Below are positions 1-12,484 of a stretch of DNA of 64,000 nt, one piece after another. The notes beneath the pieces are model-generated. The model did no database searches. It was not told the origin of the DNA and saw only the letters and a list, made by a program, of their open reading frames with translations. The position numbers and the translations under genes are program-made. Within the stretch, counting starts at the first letter, position 1; each line of letters begins with the position of its first letter. The stretch covers positions 1,116,001 to 1,180,000 of the forward strand of contig JASGIS010000001.1 in NCBI GenBank assembly GCA_047601745.1, given 5' to 3'. The DNA is from JAKPAM01 sp047601745. Its GTDB lineage: Bacteria > Pseudomonadota > Gammaproteobacteria > Burkholderiales > Burkholderiaceae_E.

Positions 1-1
1 G

Positions 2-1219
2 ATCGAACTGAGTGCCGCGCAACTGCGCCGGCTGGCCCGGCCGCGGCCGGCAGGCGGCGCCCGGTTGCTGCTGGCCAGTTGCCGGCACCCGGGCAACTTC
101 TTCGAGACCGAACTGAGCGAACGCATCTTCACCGCGATGGCGCGCGAGACGCGCGGCGAGCGACCGATCGTCGCCGCCGTCTTCTCCGGCGACCAGATCT
201 ACGCCGACGCGACCGCCAACCTGGGCGCCACCCGGCTGCCGCGCGAGCGCGTCACCTCGCTGTACGCGGCGGCCTTCAAGTCGCCGGCCGCGCGCGACCT
301 GCTGCGCAAGGTGCCGTGCATCATGGCCGGCGACGACCACGAGATCATCGACAACTGGGCCGGCGCGCGCGAGGCCACCGGTGCCGGCGCCGCGGCACCG
401 CGCCGCGACCGCAAGCGCTGGGCGGCGCAGCGCCAGCGCGCGACCTGGGCGCGCGAAGCTTATGAAGTGTTCCAGTGGGAATTCAGCGAAGGCGCCCGCG
501 CGACCCGGCATTTCGATCCGGGGCGCAACCGGCTCTGGCACGAGGCCCGGCTCGCCGGCTTCGCGTGCTTCGTCACCGACGGCCGCTTCGAGCGTGCGCT
601 CGACGAACGCACCGGCCAGGCCGAGCGGCTGTTCTCGCCTCAGCAGCTCGCGGCGCTGCTCGACTGGATCGACGCGCGGCCCGCGACCGCACCGTGCTTC
701 CTCGTGACCAGCGCCGCGCCCTGGCCGCCGACGCGCGCGCTGCACGCGAACAACGCATACCTGCAGCGCAGCGACAACTGGGCGCGCTACCCGCACGAGT
801 TCCATGCGCTGCTCGAAGGCATCGCCCGGCGAGGCCTGCGCAACGTCGTGATCCTGTGCGGCGACGCGCACTGCTCGTTGACGGCACAGGTCCGCTATCG
901 CTTCGCCGACACCGGCTGGTCGGGCGGATTCATGATCGTGCAGAGTTCGGGCCTGTACACCCCTTACCCGTTCGCGAACGACCGCAACGCCGACTACGGC
1001 GTTGCGCCGGGCCGCAGCCGACGCTTCACGCATCGCTACGAAGCGCGCGGCGCGGCCATCGACTTCGACTGGACCGTCACCGGCGGAACGGACCAGCGCA
1101 GCTACGCGATCGTCGACGTCGACGAGGACGGGCCGGACCGCTGGCAGCTATCGGTCAGCCACCGCGACGAGAACGGGGACGACGCATCCGCCCCCAGCCG
1201 TTGGGCGATGCCGTTCTGA
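2..1219 (+). CDS. PhoD-like metallophosphatase, 5' end outside the window
   Basis: The reading frame is open from the first bases of the window, so the N-terminus is missing; a TTG at 65 is an in-frame codon, not a convincing start. The protein resembles PhoD-type alkaline phosphatases and phosphodiesterases, which use a binuclear metal centre. Visible motifs are ASCRHPGN, DQIYAD, GDDHEIIDNW and, near the C-terminus, VVILCGDAHCSLT, matching the metal-binding Asp/His motifs of calcineurin-like PhoD proteins. No signal peptide can be judged because the start is absent. It ends 61 bp before the stop of the convergent binding-protein gene. The substrate is unknown. Confidence 0.8.
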   Translation: MELSAAQLRRLARPRPAGGARLLLASCRHPGNFFETELSERIFTAMARETRGERPIVAAVFSGDQIYADATANLGATRLPRERVTSLYAAAFKSPAARDLLRKVPCIMAGDDHEIIDNWAGAREATGAGAAAPRRDRKRWAAQRQRATWAREAYEVFQWEFSEGARATRHFDPGRNRLWHEARLAGFACFVTDGRFERALDERTGQAERLFSPQQLAALLDWIDARPATAPCFLVTSAAPWPPTRALHANNAYLQRSDNWARYPHEFHALLEGIARRGLRNVVILCGDAHCSLTAQVRYRFADTGWSGGFMIVQSSGLYTPYPFANDRNADYGVAPGRSRRFTHRYEARGAAIDFDWTVTGGTDQRSYAIVDVDEDGPDRWQLSVSHRDENGDDASAPSRWAMPF

Positions 1220-1280
1220 TCGAGTCGGCGTCCGCCGGTCCCGCTCGGAACCTGCGAACGAACCGGACGCGCCCGAGCGC

Positions 1281-2519
1281 TCAGCGCCCCATCACCTCGC
1301 CGAACCGGACCCACTGCTTGCCGTCGAAGCGGATCAACTGCTCGGCCTCGATCGGCGCGAAATCATCCGGACCGGTGTTGATCTTGATGCCCGGCAGCAG
1401 CACGTCGAGTTCGAAATTCTTCAGGTTGGCGGCCTGGCGCATCACGTTCTCGCGCGTCAGGTCGTCGCCGCACTGCTTGAGCACCTGCACCAGCGTCTGC
1501 GCGACCGCATAGCCGTACAAGGTCCCGGCATCCTTCAAATCGCCGTCCGGGAAGTACTGCTTCATGAAGGCCAGCCATTTGCGCATCCCCGGATCGTCGG
1601 CCCAACCGCTGTCGGTCGGATCCTTCAGGTACTGCGTCGAGATGATGCCGACGGCCTTCTCGACCCCGGCCGGCACCAGCACCGTCCCGACCGATGCCGC
1701 CACGTTGACCAGGTACTGCACCGGCTTCCAGCCGATGTCGTAGGCCTTGCGAATCGCCATCGCCGCGAACTTCGGCGTGGTCATGTTGAAGAACACGTCC
1801 GCGCCCGCCGCCTTGAACGCGACGATCTGCGAGTCGACCGTCGGATCCGTCACCTCGTAGCTCTGCTCGGACACGACCTGCGAGACCTTGGCGCCGAGGC
1901 CTTCCTTGAATCCCTTGACGTAGTCGCGTCCCGAATCGTCGTTCTGGAACAGGATGGCGATCTTGGCGTCGGGCTTGGTCGTCACGACGTGCTGGCCGTA
2001 GATCCGGCCTTCGGTGTGGTAGTTCGGCTGCCAGCCCATCGTCCACGGAAAATGCTTCGGGTCGTCCCAGATCGACGCACCGGTCGCCGTGAACAACTGC
2101 GGCACCTTCTTCGCGTTCAGGTATTTGCGGATCGCGGTGTTCGACGGCGTACCCAGCGGCTGGAACACCAGCAGCACTTCGTCCTGCTCGACGAGCTTGC
2201 GCGTCATCTCGACCGCCTTGGGCGGGCTGTAGCCGTCGTCATAGGAGATGAAGTCGATCTTGCGGCCGTTGATCCCGCCCTGATCGTTGATCATCCGGAA
2301 ATACGCGGCCTCGGACTTGCCGATCGTGCTGTACGCCGATGCCGGACCGCTGTACGGCATGATGTTGCCGATCTTGATCGTCGTGTCGTTGGCGCCGGGA
2401 CTGTACTTCTTCTGCGCCCAGGCGGGCGCCGCGCCGGCAGCCAGCCCGCCGGCGGCCAGCGCGACGGCGCCCCGGCCCAGCAGAACCGCCAACCGTCGCC
2501 GGTTCGGTGATCCGATCAT
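1281..2519 (-). CDS. LivK-type ABC transporter periplasmic binding protein (copy A)
   Basis: This is a 412-residue type I periplasmic binding protein of the branched-chain amino acid (LivK/Peripl_BP_6) family. The start at MIGSPNRRR is chosen because GAGGAG lies just upstream; it gives a twin-Arg-free signal sequence with a long Ala/Gly-rich hydrophobic stretch ending near AWAQKK. The mature part begins with the family pattern ANDTTIKIGN, followed by MPYSGPASAY and GGINGRKIDF. No permease or ATPase gene is adjacent, so it probably serves a transporter encoded elsewhere or acts as an orphan receptor. It is the downstream member of a tandem duplication with the next gene; the ligand cannot be read from sequence. 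Confidence 0.88.
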   Translation of the reverse strand: MIGSPNRRRLAVLLGRGAVALAAGGLAAGAAPAWAQKKYSPGANDTTIKIGNIMPYSGPASAYSTIGKSEAAYFRMINDQGGINGRKIDFISYDDGYSPPKAVEMTRKLVEQDEVLLVFQPLGTPSNTAIRKYLNAKKVPQLFTATGASIWDDPKHFPWTMGWQPNYHTEGRIYGQHVVTTKPDAKIAILFQNDDSGRDYVKGFKEGLGAKVSQVVSEQSYEVTDPTVDSQIVAFKAAGADVFFNMTTPKFAAMAIRKAYDIGWKPVQYLVNVAASVGTVLVPAGVEKAVGIISTQYLKDPTDSGWADDPGMRKWLAFMKQYFPDGDLKDAGTLYGYAVAQTLVQVLKQCGDDLTRENVMRQAANLKNFELDVLLPGIKINTGPDDFAPIEAEQLIRFDGKQWVRFGEVMGR

Positions 2520-2655
2520 CGATATGTCTCCTCGTGGTGGTCGACGGATGACGCAGCCTGCATGGCAGCCCGCCGGCTGTCTACGCGCAACGCAGCATGG
2601 CTGTCGACCGTGGCAAAGGAGCCGGCAGCAATTGCGCAGACCCACCTCCTCGAGC

Positions 2656-3894
2656 TCAGCGTCCCATCACCTCGCCGAAGCGGACCCATTGCGTGCCGTC
2701 GAAGCGGATCAACTGCTCGGCTTCGATCGGCGCGAAATCATTCGGGCCGGTGTTGATCTTGATGCCCGGCAGCAATACGTCGAGTTCGAGGTCCTTGAGG
2801 TTGGCCGCCTGGCGCATCACGTTCTCGTGCGTCAGATTGTCGCCGCACTGCTTGAGCACCTGCGCCAGCGTCTGCGCGACCGCGTAGCCGTACAGGTTGC
2901 CGGCGTCCTTCAGGTCGCCGTCAGGGTAGTACTGCTTCATGAACGCCTGCCACTTGTGCATCGCCGGATCGTCGGCCCAGGCCTTGTCGGTCGGATCCTT
3001 CAGGTACTGCGTCGAGATGATGCCGACGGCCTTCTCGAGGCCGGCGGGCACCAGCACCGAACCGACCGATGCCGAGACGTTGACCAGGTACTGCACGGGC
3101 TTCCAGCCGATGTCGTAGGCCTTGCGGATCGCCATCGCCGCGAATTTCGGCGTGGACTCGTTGAAGAACACGTCGGCGCCGGCGCTCTTGAGCTCGAAGA
3201 TCTGCGAATCGATCGTCGGGTCGGTCACCTCGTAGCTCTGCTCGGCGACGATCAGCTTGACCTTGTCGCCCAGGCCGTCCTTGAACCCCTTGACGTAGTC
3301 GCGTCCCGAATCGTCGTTCTGGAACAGGATGCCGATCCGCGCGTCGGGTTTGGTCTGCAGGATGTGCTGAGCGTAGATCCGGCCTTCGGTCTGGTAGTTC
3401 GGCTGCCAGCCCATCGTCCACGGATAGTGCTTCGGATCGTTCCACACCGACGCGCCGGTCGCCACGAACAGCTGCGGCACCTTCCTGGCGTTCAGGTACT
3501 TGCGGATCGCGGTATTGGACGGCGTGCCCAGCGGCTGGAAGATCAGCAGCACCTCGTCCTGCTCGACGAGCTTGCGGGTCATCTCGACGGCTTTCGGCGG
3601 GCTGTAGCCGTCGTCATAACTGATGAAATCGACCTTGCGGCCGTTGATGCCGCCCTGATCGTTGATCATCCGGAAATAAGCGGCCTCGGCCTTGCCGATC
3701 GTGCCATATGCGGACGCCGGCCCGCTGTACGCCATCATGTTGCCGACCTTGATCGTCGTGTCATTGGCGCCGGGACTGTACTTCTTCTGCGCCCAGGCGG
3801 GCATGGCCCCGGTCGCCAGTCCGCCGGCGGCCAGCGCGACGGCGCCCCGGCCCAGCATTACCGCCAGCCGCCGCCGGTTCGGTGATCCGATCAT
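2656..3894 (-). CDS. LivK-type ABC transporter periplasmic binding protein (copy B)
   Basis: A 412-residue paralogue of the neighbouring gene, the same length and very similar throughout, including the MIGSPNRRRLAV signal region and the C-terminal IRFDGTQWVRFGEVMGR. Differences are scattered and mostly conservative (for example KIGNIMPYSG versus KVGNMMAYSG), so both look functional and under selection. The start is set by an AGGAGAC ribosome binding site immediately upstream. Family knowledge predicts periplasmic capture of a small amino-acid-like or carboxylic ligand. It lies 123 bp downstream of the HAD hydrolase gene on the same strand. Confidence 0.88.
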   Translation of the reverse strand: MIGSPNRRRLAVMLGRGAVALAAGGLATGAMPAWAQKKYSPGANDTTIKVGNMMAYSGPASAYGTIGKAEAAYFRMINDQGGINGRKVDFISYDDGYSPPKAVEMTRKLVEQDEVLLIFQPLGTPSNTAIRKYLNARKVPQLFVATGASVWNDPKHYPWTMGWQPNYQTEGRIYAQHILQTKPDARIGILFQNDDSGRDYVKGFKDGLGDKVKLIVAEQSYEVTDPTIDSQIFELKSAGADVFFNESTPKFAAMAIRKAYDIGWKPVQYLVNVSASVGSVLVPAGLEKAVGIISTQYLKDPTDKAWADDPAMHKWQAFMKQYYPDGDLKDAGNLYGYAVAQTLAQVLKQCGDNLTHENVMRQAANLKDLELDVLLPGIKINTGPNDFAPIEAEQLIRFDGTQWVRFGEVMGR

Positions 3895-4017
3895 CGATGT
3901 CTCCTCGTGGTGGTCGACGGATGACGCAGCCTGCACGGGCACCCACCGGCTGTCTACGCGCAACGCAGCATGGCTGTCATGGGTGGCAAGCGGACCGGCG
4001 ATCGACGCTCGCCGTCG

Positions 4018-4629
4018 TCAGACAACGGTCCCGGTCCGGACCTTGAGCAGCACGTCATCGAAAGTTCGTGCCGTACCCGCCGAGCCGTCGCCTGACCCGA
4101 AAAGCACTGCTTCGAACCCGCTCGCCCGGGCCGCTTCGACATTGGCCAGGCGATCGTCGACGAACAGCGTCCGAGCCGGCTCGACGCAAACGGCCTTCAC
4201 CAGTTCATAGATCGCCGGATCCGGCTTGCGTAGACCGACGTCGCCGCTGATCGTCCAATGCACGATCCTGCTCGTCAGTCCGAAGCGATCGCGCAGCTTG
4301 CGCGACCACTCGGACACATCATTCGACAGGCATGCCAGGCGGATCCGGTCGGGCAAGCGTTCGAGGAACGCCGGCAAGCCCGGATGCAGCGTGTGCCGCG
4401 CCAGGTATCGGTCTTCGACACCGGCATCCAGTCCGAATCGCTGCCAGAAGCGACTCGACGAAAACCGTCCGAGACTGGCCTCGCGATACGCGTGCTCGAT
4501 GTCGGCTTGCGGCGCATCGACGCCGTTCTCGCGCAGGAACGGAATCAACAGCTCGCCTACGTCGTCACCGCTGGCGTAGATCACGCCCATGGCGTCGAGC
4601 AGCACGGTATCGAAAGCAGCCCGTTCCAT
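4018..4629 (-). CDS. HAD-superfamily hydrolase
   Basis: A 203-residue cytoplasmic HAD-IA-type protein. Motif I reads LLDAMGVIY near residue 10, motif II is the Ser of LACLSND, motif III the Lys of GLRKPDPAIYE, and motif IV FVDDRLANVEAA. The second acidic residue of the usual DxD in motif I is Met here. This recalls HAD branches, such as haloacid dehalogenases or epoxide hydrolase N-domains, that need not be phosphatases. The start has a GGAGAT upstream. It follows the alpha/beta hydrolase gene on the same strand by 69 bp and may share a transcript with it. The substrate is unknown. Confidence 0.75.
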   Translation of the reverse strand: MERAAFDTVLLDAMGVIYASGDDVGELLIPFLRENGVDAPQADIEHAYREASLGRFSSSRFWQRFGLDAGVEDRYLARHTLHPGLPAFLERLPDRIRLACLSNDVSEWSRKLRDRFGLTSRIVHWTISGDVGLRKPDPAIYELVKAVCVEPARTLFVDDRLANVEAARASGFEAVLFGSGDGSAGTARTFDDVLLKVRTGTVV

Positions 4630-4698
4630 TCGATCTCCTTCCGAGCGTCCGCTGGCGGCGGCAACTCGACGCCGAACCCGCTCGTACGAGCGGCCGGA

Positions 4699-5598
4699 TC
4701 AGCGCGTATGCTCGGCGATCGCGCCGATCACCTCGGGCCAGACCCCGACCGGCAGCGCGTGGCCCATGCGGGGGACGCGGACCAGGCGCGCGCCCGGGAT
4801 CGCGTCGGCGGTGTCGATGCCGCCCTCGACCGGCACCAGCGGGTCGATGTCGCCGTGGATCACCAGCGTCGGCGCCTTGATCGCGGCCAGGCCCGCCTTG
4901 CGGTTGCCCGACGCGAAGATCGCCGCCATCTGGCGCGCGACGCCGGCCGGATTCAGGCCACGCCGGAAAGCCTCGCGGCCGCGTTCGAGGTCGCGTGCCG
5001 CCTCCTCGGGAAACTCCGATCCGCGCAGCACGTTCCAGACCTTCTGGTAGTTCGCGAGAAAGGCGTCGAGTTCGATCGGCGCCGGCGTCATCAGCGCGGC
5101 GAGCGCCTCGGGCTTGGCCGGCGGCAGATTCGGATTGCCGGTCGAGGACATGATCGAGGTCAGCGTCCGGACCTTGTCCGGCTGCCGCACCGCGAGCTGC
5201 TGGGCGATCATCCCGCCCATCGACGCGCCGACCACGTGGCTCGGGCCGAGATCGAGCGCATCGATCAGCGCCGCCGTGTCGGCGGCCATGTCGTCGAGCG
5301 TGTACGGGGCGGTCACCGGCTTGCCCTGGAGCGTGGCCATCACCAGCGCCTGGATGTCGGGGACGCCGGCGCTCGCGAGCTTGGTCGACAGGCCGATGTC
5401 GCGGTTGTCGAAGCGCACGACGAAATGGCCGCGCTCGGCGAGCTGGCGGCAGAAGTCGGGATCCCAGGCGATCATCTGCGCCCCCAGGCCCATGATCAAC
5501 AGCAGGGGGCTGTCCTTGCGATCACCGAAGGTGTCGTAACACAGGGACACGCCGTTGACGTCGGCGAAGGCGGGTTCGGATTGCGGGACAGCGGTCAT
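4699..5598 (-). CDS. alpha/beta hydrolase (RdmC-like)
   Basis: A 299-residue alpha/beta-hydrolase-fold protein without a signal peptide. The oxyanion region is LLLIMGLGAQMIAWDP, the nucleophile elbow GASMGGM supplies Ser, the acid is the Asp in HGDIDPLVP, and the catalytic His is in RMGHALP. The overall pattern resembles the aclacinomycin methylesterase RdmC and general esterases. It lies 80 bp downstream of the TetR gene on the same strand, so it is a plausible target of that repressor. The physiological ester is not predictable. Confidence 0.8.
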   Translation of the reverse strand: MTAVPQSEPAFADVNGVSLCYDTFGDRKDSPLLLIMGLGAQMIAWDPDFCRQLAERGHFVVRFDNRDIGLSTKLASAGVPDIQALVMATLQGKPVTAPYTLDDMAADTAALIDALDLGPSHVVGASMGGMIAQQLAVRQPDKVRTLTSIMSSTGNPNLPPAKPEALAALMTPAPIELDAFLANYQKVWNVLRGSEFPEEAARDLERGREAFRRGLNPAGVARQMAAIFASGNRKAGLAAIKAPTLVIHGDIDPLVPVEGGIDTADAIPGARLVRVPRMGHALPVGVWPEVIGAIAEHTR

Positions 5599-5678
5599 GG
5601 CAGGATCTCTGGTAATCGGGCTCGGGGCCGTCGGTGGCCGGCGGGCGCACGGTGCGCCCCTCGCCGGGATCGCTCATT

Positions 5679-6314
5679 CTATCGATGACCGTCGCGCGCC
5701 CCGCGGGGGCCGCGGTCCGCGGGGTCCTCGCGCTGCCGCTCGATCGCCGCATCGAACGCGATCGCGATCTCCTCGGCCATGTCGATCAGCGGCTGGCCGC
5801 TGGCCTGCACGCGCGACATCAGCAACGCGCCCTCGATCGCGGCGATCGCCGTCCGCGACAGGCGCCGCGCGCGCTCGGCCGCTAACCCCTGCGCCTCGAG
5901 CCGCCCGGCCAGCACGCGAGCCCAGGCATCGAATGCCTGCTCGCCGGCCTCGCGGATCGGCGCGACCTGCGGCGCGGTTTCCAGCAGCGTCGTCGCGATC
6001 GGACAACCATCGCGAAAGCCCGATTCGGCCATCCAGCCCGCCACCAGCGACGCGTAGCGTCGCAGCAGCTCGCCCGCACCGTCGGTCTGCGCGGCCAGAT
6101 CCTCGAGCGTGCGCTCGACGCGCCGAGCGGCGTGGCGCAACGCCTCGGTCGCGATCGCCGTCTTGCCCTCGGGAAAGTAGTGATACATCGAGCCCTTCGG
6201 CGCGCCGCTGGCCTCGACGATCTGATTAAGGCCGGACGCCGCATAGCCCTGCCGGCGGAACAGCCGCACGGCGGCTTCGATGATCGCTTGACGGTGTTTG
6301 GGAGTTTGGGCCAT
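5679..6314 (-). CDS. TetR/AcrR-family transcriptional regulator
   Basis: A 211-residue repressor. The N-terminal helix-turn-helix runs from about residue 9 to 55 (AIIEAAVRLFRRQGYAASG, then GAPKGSMYHYFPEGK), followed by an all-helical ligand domain with one Cys in the segment RDGCPIATTLLE, a pattern seen in the YxaF/LfrR-type subfamily. It is divergent from the PaaI thioesterase gene, and the shared 142-bp region contains a perfect inverted repeat. Autoregulation and control of the thioesterase and the downstream hydrolase are therefore likely. The inducer is unknown; related repressors often sense electrophiles or drugs. Confidence 0.85.
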   Translation of the reverse strand: MAQTPKHRQAIIEAAVRLFRRQGYAASGLNQIVEASGAPKGSMYHYFPEGKTAIATEALRHAARRVERTLEDLAAQTDGAGELLRRYASLVAGWMAESGFRDGCPIATTLLETAPQVAPIREAGEQAFDAWARVLAGRLEAQGLAAERARRLSRTAIAAIEGALLMSRVQASGQPLIDMAEEIAIAFDAAIERQREDPADRGPRGARDGHR

Positions 6315-6354
6315 CGGGCAATGCTGCCAGAAGTTGTCCTCAGCGATCGAATTA

Positions 6355-6370
6355 TATAGACTGGTCTATA
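6355..6370. promoter_or_regulatory. palindromic TetR operator candidate
   Basis: The sequence TATAGACTGGTCTATA has perfect 7-bp arms around a TG spacer. It lies 40 bp upstream of the TetR start and 86 bp upstream of the thioesterase start. It resembles the TAGAC-GTCTA operators known for NemR/YxaF-type TetR proteins. Its AT-richness stands out from the surroundings and it probably overlaps the promoters. Confidence 0.7.
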
Positions 6371-6456
6371 TTGTCAGATGATGCATTGATGCCTGGCCGA
6401 GGCTCGCCGCATGCCATGCGTCCCCCTTTTTTCGCCGTCTTTTTCCGGAGCCCGTG

Positions 6457-7011
6457 ATGCCTTCGAGCGAATCGACCACGCCCCCCTCGGCCTCGCCCCG
6501 GCCGGGCACGAGCGTCCCTGCAGTCCCTCAGGCCGGCGCGCCGGGCGCGCAACCGGTCACCTTCGCCGACGATTCGGCACGTCTCGCGCATCTGACGCGG
6601 ATCTGCGCATCGGCGGGCTTCAACCGTTGGGCCGGCTTCGAAGTCCTGCGCGCGAGCGCCGACGAAGTCGAACTGGCGATGCCCTGGCGCGACGAAGCCG
6701 GTCAGTACAGCGGCTTCCTGCATGCCGGGCTGATCGGCGCGCTGCTCGATACCGTCAGCGGTTTCGCGGCCGGCGCGCACACCGGACGACGCGTGATGGC
6801 CTCGCACTTCGCGGTCAACTGTCTGGCGCCCGCCATCGGCCGACGCTTCGTCGCACGCGGCCGCGTACTGAAGGCCGGCCGCAAGCAGATCTTCGCCCGC
6901 GCGGAACTGCATGCGTATGACGGCGACGTGAACGACGGAGAGGAAAGCGGGCAAGACGCCGGCAAGCTCGTGGCCACCGGCGAGGTGATCCTGGTGCCGG
7001 TGGCCGGCTGA
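6457..7011 (+). CDS. PaaI-family hotdog acyl-CoA thioesterase
   Basis: A 184-residue protein with a Pro/Ala-rich N-terminal tail of about 45 residues and then a single hotdog domain. The catalytic segment GFLHAGLIGALLDTVSGFA matches the HGG/HAG-xxx-D helix of PaaI thioesterases, and MASHFAVNCLAP follows the usual second-strand pattern. The ATG at 6457 is preferred over a GTG three bases upstream because CCGGAG sits six bases before it. It is divergent from a TetR gene whose operator lies between them. Acyl-CoA hydrolysis, probably of aromatic or medium-chain substrates, is inferred from the family. Confidence 0.82.
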   Translation: MPSSESTTPPSASPRPGTSVPAVPQAGAPGAQPVTFADDSARLAHLTRICASAGFNRWAGFEVLRASADEVELAMPWRDEAGQYSGFLHAGLIGALLDTVSGFAAGAHTGRRVMASHFAVNCLAPAIGRRFVARGRVLKAGRKQIFARAELHAYDGDVNDGEESGQDAGKLVATGEVILVPVAG

Positions 7012-7056
7012 GGCAGCGTCGAGCGCCGTCCGGACGTCCTCGCCGAGATCCGGGCG

Positions 7057-10959
<3,903 letters not shown>

Positions 10960-11065
10960 GGGGCGGTCCTGGTCCGGATGGCGGGGAACCGAAAATTGTA
11001 TCAACCAGCCCCCGAACGGACCCGCCGACGGCGGCGGCGAGGGCCGCGCGCCACCTGCCCGCGCG

Positions 11066-11155
11066 TCACTCGTCGTCGTCGGCCAGCCAGAGCATCAACA
11101 TCGACAAGCAGCCTGCTGCCACCATCGAACTCAATGTGATCGCGGTCATGGTCAT
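11066..11155 (-). CDS. possible 29-residue single-span membrane peptide
   Basis: An ATG-initiated reading frame encodes MTMTAITLSSMV followed by a hydrophobic run (AAGCLSMLMLWL) and the acidic tail ADDDE. The pattern is that of a small single-pass inner-membrane protein. A weak AGG lies about eight bases upstream of the start. It sits between the cyclase gene and metH on the same strand, in an otherwise empty 421-bp interval. Chance is a real alternative for a frame this short. Confidence 0.35.
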   Translation of the reverse strand: MTMTAITLSSMVAAGCLSMLMLWLADDDE

Positions 11156-11380
11156 GTCGAGAACCTGGGTTCCGGGTCGGCGCCTGGCATCGTCGGTCGA
11201 CACCAACGGCCCGACGAGGATAAGCGCTGTCTGTATCTGGAGCGTTTCTGCCCGGCGATGATCGGAGATCGCCCGATCGCACCGCCAGCCCGCGCAGACT
11301 ACGGCCCGGGAGCCGGGCATGCATGACGCCAGGCTGACAATCCGGCGGCGGGCAGCCGGACTGTGAAACTTGCCGACCGG
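11156..11380. other. intergenic stretch without a recognised gene
   Basis: No convincing coding frame, RNA element or terminator is visible between the small membrane peptide and the cyclase-family gene. I looked for the B12-box pattern of cobalamin riboswitches because metH follows, and did not find it. Confidence 0.5.
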
Positions 11381-12433
11381 TCAGACCGTCGCGATCGGCG
11401 TGGCCGGCGAGCCGACGGCCCCGGGCAGCCGCAGCGGCGGCGCGGTCAGCAGGAAGCGCGAGCGCCGATGCTCGCGCAGCCACCGGGCCAGCGGCGTCAG
11501 GTGCCAGATCTCGCCCAGGTGGACGCCCAGCTTGAACAGGCAGTGCTCGTGCAGCGGCAACGCCGCGCAGCAGCCGACGTGGCGGGTCGCCGGATGCGCC
11601 TCGACCGCGTAGTTGTCGGCGATCAGCGCGACCAGGCCCGAGTCGGTGATCCATTGCAGCAGCTTCTCGTCGCGGCCGTCGAGCACCGCGCAGCTCGTCT
11701 CCAGCACGTGCGGATCGGGCTGCCGGTTCATGTCGAGCAGCCGCTGCGCGAAACCGGTGTGCAGGCACACCATGTCGCCGGGCTCGACGATGACGCCGTC
11801 GGCATCCATGATCCGTTGCAGTTCGTCATGGCCGATGACCGCGCGCGCGTCGCCGTGATGCGCGTGCAGGTCGATCATCACCGCACGGCCCTGCACGCAG
11901 CGCTCGGCCATGTTCTGGATGCCCAGCGCGACGGCGTTGGACGTCGACGCGCGGGACCGGCTCTGCGCGCCCGCGTCGTCGCCCGACGCCGGGCCGATCA
12001 CGTGCTCGTCGGCGCGATAGCCGTTGTAATAGACGGCCTCGGGGATCCCGTCGCCGTCGGCGTCGAACATCGAGCCGACGTGCGCCAGGCTGTCCCACTG
12101 CGTCGAGTACTGCAGGTGCATGACGACGAGGTCGTCGCTGATCACGTCGGTCTGCTGGTCGTTGTCCTTGAACAGCCGGTAGTTCATGTTCGGGCGCCCG
12201 TCGCGAAGCGTCGGCCGCAGCACCGGCGGCAGCCGGCGCGGATTCAGCACGTTGCCGCCCGGGTAATCGAGCGGCAGGCTCAGGCAGAACGTCCGGCCCT
12301 CGCGGACTTCGGCGATGCCCTGCAGCACCTTGGTCGGCGTCAGCAGGTTCATGCGGCCGGCCTGGTCGTCGGGCCCGAAATCGCCCCAGTTCGAGCCGGG
12401 CGGACGCTGCTTCCAGCGCGGGGAGGCGCTCAT
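11381..12433 (-). CDS. cyclase-family protein (kynurenine formamidase-like)
   Basis: A 350-residue member of the cyclase/formamidase family (Pfam Cyclase type), metal-dependent amide or lactone hydrolases that include bacterial kynurenine formamidase. The family metal-binding region appears as STQWDSLAHVG, followed by the His-rich stretch MIDLHAHHGD and later LPLHEHCLFKLGVHLG. The start at MSASPRW is supported by AAGGAGACC upstream. At this length it belongs to the longer subfamily usually linked to aromatic catabolism rather than to the short KynB type. No kyn genes are nearby, so the substrate is open. Confidence 0.8.
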   Translation of the reverse strand: MSASPRWKQRPPGSNWGDFGPDDQAGRMNLLTPTKVLQGIAEVREGRTFCLSLPLDYPGGNVLNPRRLPPVLRPTLRDGRPNMNYRLFKDNDQQTDVISDDLVVMHLQYSTQWDSLAHVGSMFDADGDGIPEAVYYNGYRADEHVIGPASGDDAGAQSRSRASTSNAVALGIQNMAERCVQGRAVMIDLHAHHGDARAVIGHDELQRIMDADGVIVEPGDMVCLHTGFAQRLLDMNRQPDPHVLETSCAVLDGRDEKLLQWITDSGLVALIADNYAVEAHPATRHVGCCAALPLHEHCLFKLGVHLGEIWHLTPLARWLREHRRSRFLLTAPPLRLPGAVGSPATPIATV

Positions 12434-12484
12434 CGTCAGGTCTCCTTCGTTGTTCGTCGAATACGCATCGCCGAGCATAGCCGA

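Larger units (their letters stand above)
1279..3978. repeat. tandem gene duplication, about 1.33 kb per unit
   Basis: Unit 1 spans about 1279-2605 and unit 2 about 2654-3978. Each contains one complete binding-protein gene plus roughly 85 bp of upstream sequence, including the same ribosome binding site context and the shared segment GTCTACGCGCAACGCAGC. The units are direct repeats, diverged by many substitutions but with no visible indels in the genes. Only about 50 bp of unrelated sequence separates them. Confidence 0.85.

Noticed and set aside
11005..11380. Cobalamin riboswitch before metH
   Set aside because: No B12-box or core consensus could be found on the minus strand, and the AGG-rich segments do not form the expected folds by eye.
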